A DNA stretch of 8,826 nt. It comes from Methanobacteriota archaeon (GTDB lineage Archaea > Thermoplasmatota > Poseidoniia > Poseidoniales > Thalassarchaeaceae). The notes beneath the pieces are model-generated. The model was not told the origin of the DNA and did not search any database. It saw only the letters and a list, made by a program, of their open reading frames with translations. The position numbers were made by a program, and so were the translations under genes. The stretch spans positions 6,444 through 15,269 of the forward strand of contig PBHZ01000004.1 in the NCBI GenBank assembly GCA_002719615.1. Direction: 5' to 3'. Below are positions 1-7,047 of this stretch, in pieces (the first letter of the stretch is position 1; each line of letters begins with the position of its first letter).

Positions 1-104
1 GACCCGAGGATTAGTAAGACCAAACCTATTGCAAGTAACGCTTCTCTAAGAAACTCGTTAACTGGATTATTATTGGATAGATTGATTTTATCTGAAGTTG
101 GCAA
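1..104 (-). CDS. N-terminal fragment of a small membrane protein, cut by the left edge
   Basis: I do not recognise this gene. Thirty-four codons are visible before the window ends. The reading frame starts MPTSDKINLSNN, continues through a polar stretch, and enters a hydrophobic run (ALLAIGLVLLILG, about residues 22-34) that looks like a first membrane helix. The start chosen is TTG at 104-102. It has a clear GAGGAGG six bases upstream, the best ribosome-binding site in the window, and an in-frame TAA lies further upstream. Only one base separates this start from the TGA of the preceding gene (106-645), so the two are probably translated together. The nearby ATG at 109-107 is in another frame and stops after 27 codons. 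Short length and non-ATG start keep confidence moderate; the C-terminal part lies outside the window. Confidence 0.5.
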   Translation of the reverse strand, partial: MPTSDKINLSNNNPVNEFLREALLAIGLVLLILG

Positions 105-105
105 T

Positions 106-645
106 TCATTCCTCCTCTTCAGAAGCTTCGGTTAAATTACTAGATTTATTTCTTGTTGGTGGTAATGATTCAATTGCAAATCTTTTACCTTTTACTTTTA
201 TTCCTAATTGTTCATACAAGCCTTTTAATCTTGCACGATATTTTAATCCTAATAAATCAGCTGCAGTTTCGGCTTCCTTTCTTCTTTTGAGAACTTCTGA
301 TCTGGAGTCTAAGTTCAAAATATCCTGTAAGGTTTGTCTTTGATCTAAAAAATAAAGGAATTCTGGTAGAACATAAAACGAAATAATAACAGATATTATT
401 AATCCCAACCAATGATGTGGTACTAAATGATCTCTTTCAGGATCAGTAGTCCCTCCGAGAAGGAATAAAAAGGACATTGTCCAAAGGAAAGTTGCAATGG
501 ATAATATAGAAATTATTCCTATTATTCTAAAGTGATTTTCGCTTTGTGAATTCCACCATTTTCTTAGAGGGCCAACCTGATTTCGTCGTGAACGCGCCAT
601 GGCAATCAGTGTTGCGAATGAAGCACTAGAGATAGTTCCTTTCAT
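106..645 (-). CDS. Small protein with two membrane helices and a charged C-terminal domain, function unknown
   Basis: A 179-residue protein that I cannot assign to a known family. It has a basic N-terminal part (ARSRRNQ, residues 17-23), two strong membrane helices (about 39-64 and 78-101) joined by a short polar loop, and a cytoplasmic-looking C-terminal half. That half contains a charged helical section rich in K, R, E and A (about 113-150, KRRKEAETAADLLGLKYRAR) and ends in EASEEEE. The basic N-terminus suggests both termini are inside. The first ATG at 645 is used here; an internal ATG at 600 (MARSRRN) is a real alternative, since the first 15 residues are not clearly needed. No ribosome-binding site precedes either one. 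The gene diverges from the helicase gene across an 81-base spacer and is followed almost without gap by another membrane-protein gene. Its acidic tail codons supply the ribosome-binding site of that next gene. Confidence 0.8.
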   Translation of the reverse strand: MKGTISSASFATLIAMARSRRNQVGPLRKWWNSQSENHFRIIGIISILSIATFLWTMSFLFLLGGTTDPERDHLVPHHWLGLIISVIISFYVLPEFLYFLDQRQTLQDILNLDSRSEVLKRRKEAETAADLLGLKYRARLKGLYEQLGIKVKGKRFAIESLPPTRNKSSNLTEASEEEE

Positions 646-680
646 GAGTAGTTCAGAACAAAGTCATCGACAATAGAGTG

Positions 681-690
681 AATTATTGAA
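681..690. promoter_or_regulatory. Possible shared TATA-like core of a divergent promoter
   Basis: The 81-base spacer between two divergent genes holds one AT-rich core, AATTATTGAA, which reads TTCAATAATT on the other strand. It lies 35-45 bases from the ATG at 645 and 36-46 bases from the ATG at 727, close to the middle. An archaeal TATA box sits about 25 bases before the transcription start, so either direction would give a short leader of roughly 10-20 bases, in keeping with the lack of ribosome-binding sites at both starts. The match to the archaeal TATA consensus is weak and no clear BRE is visible, so this is a position-based suggestion. Confidence 0.3.
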
Positions 691-726
691 CACAGGGTTT
701 TCTTATTGGTCATGATAGGATAGGTT

Positions 727-3702
727 ATGCGTGAAGTCAGCGAGCGCTTGCATTCAAGCGTAAATGACTTAATTAAGGATTTAGGGTGGACTTTGTCGCC
801 AATACAAGAAGCAGCAATACCAGAGATAGTGGAAGGAAATGATAGGTTACTTGTGGCACCTACTGGAAGTGGAAAAACTGAATCTGCTGTTTTACCAATA
901 ATTTCTAAATGTCTAACTGAAAATTGGAGTGGACTTTCAATATTGTATATTACTCCATTAAGAGCTCTAAATAGAGATATAGATAGAAGATTATCAAAAA
1001 TGTTGGAACCTGTTGGATTATCTGTAGGACTCAGGCATGGCGATACTTCTCAAAAAGAAAGAACTAAACAGTCAAAAAAGCCTCCAAATTTACTTATAAC
1101 GACACCAGAAACTGCACAGATAATGCTTTTAGGAAGTCGACTCAGAAAGCATCTAGCTGGATTAAAAGCGATTATTCTGGATGAAGTACATGATATGGCA
1201 GGTTCTGAAAGAGGGTCGCAATTACTAGTTGGTTTACAAAGAATTCAAGAATATTGTCCGGAAAAATTGCAAATTATTGGATTATCAGCAACGGTAGGAA
1301 ATCCTGAAGAAGTTGCTAAGTGGTTTTCTAAAGATGCTGTGCCAATAATAGGACCAGCACCAAGAAAAACCGATGTCTTGGTGCACAAAGAAATAGCCAG
1401 CACTGAAGACGAGATACTTTCCACAGAGTGGCATATTTCTCCAGATTCTGTAGCTGCATTTAGAAGATTAGCAAAGACTCTAAAAAAAGATTTTCCTGCT
1501 TTAGTATTTGTAAATTCTAGAAGTACGGCAGAAACAGTCTCACAAAGGTTGAGGAGGATTATGCCTGATTTGGAAATAGGAGTTCATCATGGTAGTCTTG
1601 CAGCTGAGACACGGAGGGATGTGGAAAAATCATTATTGAATGGTGAATTGAATGGCTTGATATGTACAAGTAGTCTTGAATTAGGAATTGATATTGGTTC
1701 AATAAAAAAAGTTCATCAGTTACAAAGTCCAAGATCTGTAGATAGTTTACTACAACGAGTAGGGAGGGCTGAACATTACCTAGGAGGAACTGGAGCTGGA
1801 GAAATTCTTGCCTGGGAAGTTGATGGTATTTCGGAATGTAGCGTAATAGCTCGTAGAGCAATGAATGGTGAAATTGGAGGAGTTAGTTGGCGTACAAATC
1901 CACGTGTTGTAGCAGCAAATCAATTTTTACAAATGGCTATTGAAAGAGGAGTCGTACCTCTAGATAAACCAACAAATATTTTACAAAAAATTTCAATTTT
2001 CAAAACATGGGAACATGAAGATACATTAGGAGTCCTAAGAGTACTTGATGATAGATGGTTAATTCGTCTTATAGAAGATCCTAAAAACTCCGATCCAACT
2101 AAATGGACGACTAAATTATGGAGAGAATTAGCGGAGAAAATAGGAGGAGATTTTCCTATAGAAAGGCCTCATTGGGAAGAAGAACATACTGATTTAGAGA
2201 AGAAGAAGTGGTTAGATAAACTCATTAAAGTTCTTCCAAAATCTCTTGAAAATGGTTGGTTCTCTCCAGCTGGAAGATTAGGTAAAACAAGAATGGATCA
2301 CCTATCAATGATACCTGATGAATCTTCATATAGAGTTAGAGATGCAGTTACTAGAAAGATTCTAGGAAGTGTAGATGAAGCTTTTGTGTTATCATTGGAC
2401 AATAATAATGAAGATTCCATAAATAATACTAGAAGATTTGTGATGGCTGGTAGGACATGGGAGATAGTTGATGCTGATCCAGAACAAGAAGAATTGTTAG
2501 TTGGCCCAGTAAGAGAGAGTGGTTCTGCGCCCGTATGGGCTGGTGAGTTACCCCCCGTGCCCAGAAAAATAGCAGAAGAAGTCGGGTATTTAAGAAAAAT
2601 TACTGCTAATTCATTTGGAGTTTTAGATGAAAAAATGAATAGTAAATTAGATGATTATCCACTCAGTGAATCGGCCCGCGATGTTTTGATTACTTCTATC
2701 ATGGAACATTTAGAATCTACTGGAGAAATTCCTGATGGGGAAACTATGACTATTGAAGAAAGAATGGGTACTATAACATTGAACACTTGCAAAGGATCAA
2801 AGATAAATGAGACTTTAGCTCATTTTATTCAGTCAATGGGCTCAATGCGTGAGGGTAAAATGGGTAGGGTTTTGATTGATCCCTACAGAATATCATTTCA
2901 GATACCAGGAACAACAGTATTAGACATAATTGGATGGTTAAAAGATACTCCTGCAATAGCACTTCCTTCAATCTTGAAAATGACTGTTCCCAACAGTCGA
3001 AGTGTTAGATGGAGAGTTGTTCAAGTAGCCAAAAAGATGGGCGTATTGAAAAAAGGAGTAGATCCTAGAAAAGTGAACATTAGAGGTTTGATGAAGAGGT
3101 ATAAAGGAACACCAGTTATTGAAGAAGCATTAGATAAGTTATTTCATGAAAGAATGGATATCGAAGGAACGATGGATATACTAAAATCAATACAGGAAGA
3201 ATCAATAAGATTAATTCATACTCCTCCTGGCAAATTAGGAGTATCTCCTAAAGCAGAAAGAGATTTATTACTTCCATCTTGGTCAGATAAAGAATTAAGA
3301 GAACGTTTAGAATTAAGATTAATGAATGAAAGAGTAGCATTGGTTTGTATTAATTGTCACGATAGAACTAGGAAGAGAGTAGAAAGGATAAATAAAATAC
3401 TAGATTCTTGCTCTTCTTGTGGAGGTACAATGCTTGCATGTTCTCCAGAAAGAATGGAAAAGAGGCTCATTGAAATGATTGAGAGTAAGGATTTTAAAAT
3501 AAGAGAGAAGGTAATAAAAAATGCTGAATTAATTAAAACACATGGTTTAGATGCGATTATTTGTTTAATGGGAAGAGGAGTAGGGGAAGAAACTGCAACT
3601 AGAATATTACGAGGTAAGATACCTGGAGATCGTGATTCACTTTTACGAGCAATACACGAAGCAGAATTGAAATATGCAAGTACTAGAAGATATTGGGGTT
3701 AA
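727..3702 (+). CDS. lhr: Lhr-family ATP-dependent helicase (archaeal type, with C-terminal zinc-binding-like element)
   Basis: A 991-residue superfamily 2 helicase of the Lhr (large helicase-related) family. Archaeal members unwind DNA and RNA-DNA substrates with 3'-to-5' polarity and are linked to repair, recombination or RNA handling. Visible motifs: Q-like LSPIQ (23-27), Walker A APTGSGKT (44-51), TPLRAL (76-81), TTPET (125-129), DEVH box (152-155), SAT (187-189), FVNSR (261-265), LELGIDIG (317-324) and QRVGRAEH (343-350). After a winged-helix-like section comes the Lhr-specific DEAD_assoc region, with the hallmark WAGELPP...EEVGYLR (604-623). The C-terminal extension carries CINC (874-877) and CSSC (895-898), a likely four-cysteine zinc site, then a helix-hairpin-helix-like GRGVGEETATRIL (949-961). 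The length suits an archaeal Lhr with C-terminal extension. Motif VI usually reads GRAGH; here it is GRAEH. ATG start; no clear ribosome-binding site. A kinase gene follows after 37 bases. The family call is firm; the subfamily (aLhr1 or aLhr2) is uncertain. Confidence 0.95.
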   Translation: MREVSERLHSSVNDLIKDLGWTLSPIQEAAIPEIVEGNDRLLVAPTGSGKTESAVLPIISKCLTENWSGLSILYITPLRALNRDIDRRLSKMLEPVGLSVGLRHGDTSQKERTKQSKKPPNLLITTPETAQIMLLGSRLRKHLAGLKAIILDEVHDMAGSERGSQLLVGLQRIQEYCPEKLQIIGLSATVGNPEEVAKWFSKDAVPIIGPAPRKTDVLVHKEIASTEDEILSTEWHISPDSVAAFRRLAKTLKKDFPALVFVNSRSTAETVSQRLRRIMPDLEIGVHHGSLAAETRRDVEKSLLNGELNGLICTSSLELGIDIGSIKKVHQLQSPRSVDSLLQRVGRAEHYLGGTGAGEILAWEVDGISECSVIARRAMNGEIGGVSWRTNPRVVAANQFLQMAIERGVVPLDKPTNILQKISIFKTWEHEDTLGVLRVLDDRWLIRLIEDPKNSDPTKWTTKLWRELAEKIGGDFPIERPHWEEEHTDLEKKKWLDKLIKVLPKSLENGWFSPAGRLGKTRMDHLSMIPDESSYRVRDAVTRKILGSVDEAFVLSLDNNNEDSINNTRRFVMAGRTWEIVDADPEQEELLVGPVRESGSAPVWAGELPPVPRKIAEEVGYLRKITANSFGVLDEKMNSKLDDYPLSESARDVLITSIMEHLESTGEIPDGETMTIEERMGTITLNTCKGSKINETLAHFIQSMGSMREGKMGRVLIDPYRISFQIPGTTVLDIIGWLKDTPAIALPSILKMTVPNSRSVRWRVVQVAKKMGVLKKGVDPRKVNIRGLMKRYKGTPVIEEALDKLFHERMDIEGTMDILKSIQEESIRLIHTPPGKLGVSPKAERDLLLPSWSDKELRERLELRLMNERVALVCINCHDRTRKRVERINKILDSCSSCGGTMLACSPERMEKRLIEMIESKDFKIREKVIKNAELIKTHGLDAIICLMGRGVGEETATRILRGKIPGDRDSLLRAIHEAELKYASTRRYWG

Positions 3703-3739
3703 CGAAATCAATATCTTCCTCCTCCTCTCCTGCTCAATT

Positions 3740-4294
3740 ATGTTGATAGGTCTGACCGGTAGAAACGCCTCTGGCAAATCCACCCTAGTAGAATGGTTTA
3801 GTGAAAAGGGAATGAATAGTTATTCCTGTTCAGACTCGATTAGAGCATGGCTAAGAGATCAAGATAAGGAAATCACCAGAGATGCATTAATCGAAGGAGG
3901 AAGGGAACTTAGAAGACAAGGAGGAGGAGGAATTCTAGCTGAAATGTTAATTAAAATATTAGATGGAGAAGATGCAGTGATAGATTCTATAAGAACTCCG
4001 GCAGAAGTTACTGTGTTGAGGTCAAGGGGAGATTTCTTTCTTATTGAAGTAAAAGCTAGTGAAGAAATACGCTGGTCAAGATTACAGGATAGGGCAAGAC
4101 CTGGTGATCCTACTGAGAAAAATATTTTTTTAGAACAAGAAAATAAAGAAATTAAAGCAAAAGATTCTGCAGGACAAGATCTTGACGCAACCGCAGAAAT
4201 GTCTGATTTTCAAATATTTAATGATGGTTCGGTAGAAAATCTGTATACTGAATTGGATGAATTATGGGAAAAGTTACATAATTCAAAAAATTAG
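3740..4294 (+). CDS. P-loop nucleotide kinase-like protein (CoaE/UPF0200-like)
   Basis: A 184-residue P-loop protein with the nucleoside-monophosphate-kinase fold. It opens directly with MLIGLTGRNASGKST, a Walker A with GRNASGKS at 7-14. It continues with SCSDSIR (29-35), IDSIR (81-85), which is placed like the strand ending in the catalytic Asp, an arginine-rich lid-like region (R111, R114, R118, R120, ending RPGDP), and the closing FQIFNDGSVENLY (157-169) seen in this group. This arrangement resembles archaeal UPF0200/dephospho-CoA-kinase-like proteins and the P-loop half of some dCMP-deaminase fusions. The substrate cannot be told, and most archaea use an unrelated GTP-dependent dephospho-CoA kinase, so that label is risky. 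The ATG at 3740 is preferred over an in-frame ATG at 3674, which would put 22 unneeded residues before the P-loop and overlap the helicase. It is probably cotranscribed with the helicase. Its TAG overlaps the TAA of the opposing gene. Confidence 0.85.
   Translation: MLIGLTGRNASGKSTLVEWFSEKGMNSYSCSDSIRAWLRDQDKEITRDALIEGGRELRRQGGGGILAEMLIKILDGEDAVIDSIRTPAEVTVLRSRGDFFLIEVKASEEIRWSRLQDRARPGDPTEKNIFLEQENKEIKAKDSAGQDLDATAEMSDFQIFNDGSVENLYTELDELWEKLHNSKN
4285..4290 (-). terminator. Oligo-T terminator candidate of the minus-strand block
   Basis: On the minus strand the TAA at 4293-4291 is followed at once by six T residues, then by a second T4 run at about 4273-4270. Archaeal RNA polymerase stops at such T tracts without needing a hairpin, and I see no clear stem here. 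The tract lies inside the 3' end of the opposing kinase gene, encoding part of its final lysine and asparagine codons, so the 3' ends of the two transcripts would overlap. Confidence 0.4.
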
Positions 4295-5139
4295 ATACTA
4301 CTTAAAGAATTATGTTGTCTCCATTTTACAAATTGAAAACATGGAATAGACCAAAAGATAACTGCTAATGTCCAAGTCATGATTGAGCCTAATAAAATAC
4401 CGAAATTGGGTAATGCCCACATTGCTACAATTGCATAAACTCCAACTGATGCGCCTCCTAATATCATTGGCCCAACTGCGCCCATTGGTACTGATGGGCC
4501 TTGGGAAATCCATAATGCAACCATGCTAGTAAGGAAAATAGCAGGGAAAACAGAGGCCAGACCAGCAAGAAGAGGATATCCGAGACCTGAAATCCAAACC
4601 GCAACTCCTATTGCAATTGCAGCCATAATTCCTCTTGAAAATATTACATATTTATTCACTTTATTCTTACCCCTTGGAGTTAGTCCTATATGCCAAGACA
4701 TAATAACTCCAAGAATGGTCAATAAAATTTGTCCAATCAATCCTATTTGAAATGAAGATAAAGGTAAATCATAACCAATCTGTATAATTTTTAATATAAT
4801 TAGACCACATATGGACCAGATTGATAGAGAAATTATAGTTATCATAATTAATGTGGTATATATCTTTTCAGTATTATTAAAATATGTGGGTAAAATTCTC
4901 CAATTTGCAAGAAATATTCCATTAATTAACATCCCTGCTGGGACAATTGCTAAACTCGTATTTAGATCTGAATAATTATTACTTGCCAATGCAATACCAG
5001 CCGCTGCTGGTACTATTGTAGTAGGAACTGTACCTAAAATTCCTCCGACTGCCCCTCCATACTTCTCAATCAATAATGTAACTGCAATTGCCACAACTCC
5101 TGCAAAAATTGCTGCAGATAATGAATCTTGAAGTGTCAA
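4291..5139 (-). CDS. Polytopic membrane protein with an internal duplication, function unknown
   Basis: A 282-residue protein, almost wholly hydrophobic. I count about nine membrane helices: 8-24, 27-52, 60-80, 93-118, 131-152, 167-184, 186-211, 219-241 and 246-270. The two halves look related. AGVVAIAV...GGILGTVPTTIVPAAAG (13-48) matches MAAIAIGVAV...AGLASVFPAIFLTSM (172-206) with P39 and P199 aligned, and AIVPAGML (64-71) matches AVGPMILG (221-228). That gives four helices, one linker helix, then four helices, as in many transporters. The proline-rich TVPTTIVP motif within a helix also suggests a transport path. I cannot name the family; a remote link to GlpM/DUF3147-type small membrane proteins is only a guess. 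The start is TTG at 5139-5137: an in-frame stop lies just upstream, no ATG intervenes, and later starts would cut helix 1. It begins eight bases after the protease stop, so the two are surely cotranscribed. Confidence 0.8.
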   Translation of the reverse strand: MTLQDSLSAAIFAGVVAIAVTLLIEKYGGAVGGILGTVPTTIVPAAAGIALASNNYSDLNTSLAIVPAGMLINGIFLANWRILPTYFNNTEKIYTTLIMITIISLSIWSICGLIILKIIQIGYDLPLSSFQIGLIGQILLTILGVIMSWHIGLTPRGKNKVNKYVIFSRGIMAAIAIGVAVWISGLGYPLLAGLASVFPAIFLTSMVALWISQGPSVPMGAVGPMILGGASVGVYAIVAMWALPNFGILLGSIMTWTLAVIFWSIPCFQFVKWRQHNSLSSI

Positions 5140-5147
5140 ATTAAGAC

Positions 5148-6998
5148 CTAATCCTTACGATTTCCAGCAATAATTATTGCAGTGCCGATAATAGAGGTAA
5201 CGCCCATTATGGAGGTGAATCCGGAAAGTCCTCTATCCTGATTTACTTTATTATCATCCTCATTAAGTAAGAAAACATGAGTTACTAGATTTGTCGATGC
5301 ATCATCACCTAGAATAGCTCTGAACATTAGTGTTTGATTGCCTTCAATTTGATTACCTGGTAAATACTGGAGTCTATCAACCAACATTTTGTAACTTACA
5401 TCAAAGGTTGTATCTCCGGGACTAAAACTAGGATGGTTCATCCAGTTATCTCTCATATCCCATGTCCTCCATTGCACTTCCATTGCGCCACCTATGACAG
5501 AGACCTCAAAAGAATCGGATGGCATCAAATATATTCTATTATCTTCTGAAACTGGAGTACTGGTATTCAAAGTAATATTGGTATTTAATCCATAGACATA
5601 ATTTGCAGCCTCAAGTAGTGCAGGTAATCCTTCGACATGACCGTGGCCATAGACATTATTCTGTCGATTTTTGGGGATTAAATCTTCAGCACATGGCTCA
5701 TTTGCTCCCATGTAATGGCATTGTCTGTAAGTTGCAGTTTCTTGCATTATATTTCTAATATCAAATGGCGAAAGGTCGGGATTTGCTTGGTACATCAATG
5801 CTGCAAGACCAGCTGCACCCGGTGTGGCCATACTAGTGCCAGAGTATGCTACATATCCATCTCCAGAATTTGCCTCTGGGGCATTAACTTGTGAGCCAAC
5901 AAAAGCAATATTCGGCTTAACTCGCCCTTCTTCCGTAGGCCCTTGACTTGAATAAACTGCAATTGAAGTATCTTTATCTAATGCACCAACTGTAATTACA
6001 TCCTCAGCTGAGCCTGGTGTGCCTATTTGAGCACTGATTGCAGAATTACCAGCAGCAATAAAGAGAGCTATTCCTGATCTAACCATCTCATTTGCCATTC
6101 TGTTTACGCTCTCTTCTTCGGATGATGTCCACTCTATTGCGCCGAGTCCTCCCAAACTCATACTTGCAGCCCTTATATTGAAATCATGTCTCTTGTCAAC
6201 TGTCCATTCCATACCTGCCATTACTGTAGCAAAAGATCCTGAGCCTCCTGAATCCAGAACTTTTACTCCCACTAATTGAGCCTGTGGAGCAACTCCCACA
6301 TATTCGTAAGTAGGTGCTCCTGTACCAGCAGTTATTCCGGCGCAATGTGTACCATGGCCTTGGTCATCATAAGCCTTTATTTCAGTTCCATTCGTTTTGT
6401 CTGGATTGTTTACTGGGTCATAAAAGGCAATTACTTTCCAATCATTAGTTGAATTATCATCATCCAAATCATCCAAGGCTACATGTGAAGAATCTATGCC
6501 GGTGTCTATTATGGATACGACACTGCCTTCTCCAGTGTAACCAGTCTCTTCCCAAATCATTGGTATTCCATGAACATCATTGACCTCATTCATCTGAATA
6601 GTTAGTATACCGTCCAGTTCCACTAAAACTACACCTGGGAGTTTTGAAAGTTCAATAATATCATCTACAGATACTTGACCTGCAATACTATCTATCAAGT
6701 GATATCTAAATTGGGTTTGGAAATCTACTTCGTACTCAAGCATTTGTTGATCTTCCAAAGTTGGTTTATGATCAAAATCAACAATCACACTAATTTTATT
6801 ATCGTCGCTAACCCAGTCATATATGTCACTATTGATTGCAAGCCAAATGGCATCATGGATACCGTCTCGATCTAAATCCATAGAAGTTGTCTCCCACCAT
6901 GGTCGTTCTTCTTCGATATCATCTTCAAACACTACACTAGAGGACGAAAGAGGTAATGCGATTAGAACAACTAAGATGGCTGCGATAACAGATCTCAT
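5148..6998 (-). CDS. Secreted S8 (subtilisin-like) serine protease with propeptide and C-terminal membrane anchor
   Basis: A 616-residue exported subtilase. A signal peptide (1 to about 20: R2, hydrophobic VIAAILVVLIALPL, then SSSS) is followed by a short acidic segment with DLDRDGIHD (41-49), which looks like a calcium-binding loop. Next is an I9-type inhibitory propeptide (about 69-135). The catalytic domain (about 136-465) has the full triad: D165 in IIDTGID, H215 in GHGTHCAG, S389 in GTSMATP, with oxyanion N318 in AAGNS. After it comes a roughly 115-residue beta-rich domain (about 470-585), then LSGFTSIMGV and a hydrophobic run (594-611) ending GNRKD, a tail like the archaeal PGF-CTERM anchor with S in place of P. 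The enzyme should mature by propeptide cleavage and degrade proteins outside the cell while held at the surface. ATG start with no ribosome-binding site. It lies 76 bases after an esterase gene and 8 bases before a membrane-protein gene. Confidence 0.95.
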   Translation of the reverse strand: MRSVIAAILVVLIALPLSSSSVVFEDDIEEERPWWETTSMDLDRDGIHDAIWLAINSDIYDWVSDDNKISVIVDFDHKPTLEDQQMLEYEVDFQTQFRYHLIDSIAGQVSVDDIIELSKLPGVVLVELDGILTIQMNEVNDVHGIPMIWEETGYTGEGSVVSIIDTGIDSSHVALDDLDDDNSTNDWKVIAFYDPVNNPDKTNGTEIKAYDDQGHGTHCAGITAGTGAPTYEYVGVAPQAQLVGVKVLDSGGSGSFATVMAGMEWTVDKRHDFNIRAASMSLGGLGAIEWTSSEEESVNRMANEMVRSGIALFIAAGNSAISAQIGTPGSAEDVITVGALDKDTSIAVYSSQGPTEEGRVKPNIAFVGSQVNAPEANSGDGYVAYSGTSMATPGAAGLAALMYQANPDLSPFDIRNIMQETATYRQCHYMGANEPCAEDLIPKNRQNNVYGHGHVEGLPALLEAANYVYGLNTNITLNTSTPVSEDNRIYLMPSDSFEVSVIGGAMEVQWRTWDMRDNWMNHPSFSPGDTTFDVSYKMLVDRLQYLPGNQIEGNQTLMFRAILGDDASTNLVTHVFLLNEDDNKVNQDRGLSGFTSIMGVTSIIGTAIIIAGNRKD

Positions 6999-7047
6999 GG
7001 ATACTAGAGAAGGATGCTAGATTTGAAGGAAACGGTTTGTTGGGCAC

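Noticed and set aside
26..109. ATG at 109-107 overlapping the TGA of the 106-645 gene as ATGA, read leftward
   Set aside because: This frame stops after 27 codons, whereas the TTG frame at 104 stays open to the edge and shows a membrane helix.
98..343. Plus-strand frames opposite the membrane-protein genes (also 4523-4750 and 8063-8269)
   Set aside because: They are mirror frames of real membrane-protein genes, with no start signal and no recognisable features.
712..723. Tiny upstream frame ATG ATA GGA TAG before the helicase start
   Set aside because: Three codons only, no ribosome-binding site, and it may lie before or at the transcription start; chance is the simplest reading.
1559..1861. 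Antisense 100-codon frame inside the helicase gene
   Set aside because: It opposes a highly conserved helicase region, its product shows no domain, and its composition follows the reverse of the coding frame.
3674..3739. Earlier in-frame ATG for the kinase, adding 22 residues
   Set aside because: It would overlap the helicase end by 29 bases and put a hydrophobic lead before the P-loop, which in this family lies directly at the N-terminus.
6675..7020. Plus-strand frames opposite the 5' end of the protease gene
   Set aside because: The opposite strand holds a clear signal peptide and propeptide in the expected order; these frames are shadows.
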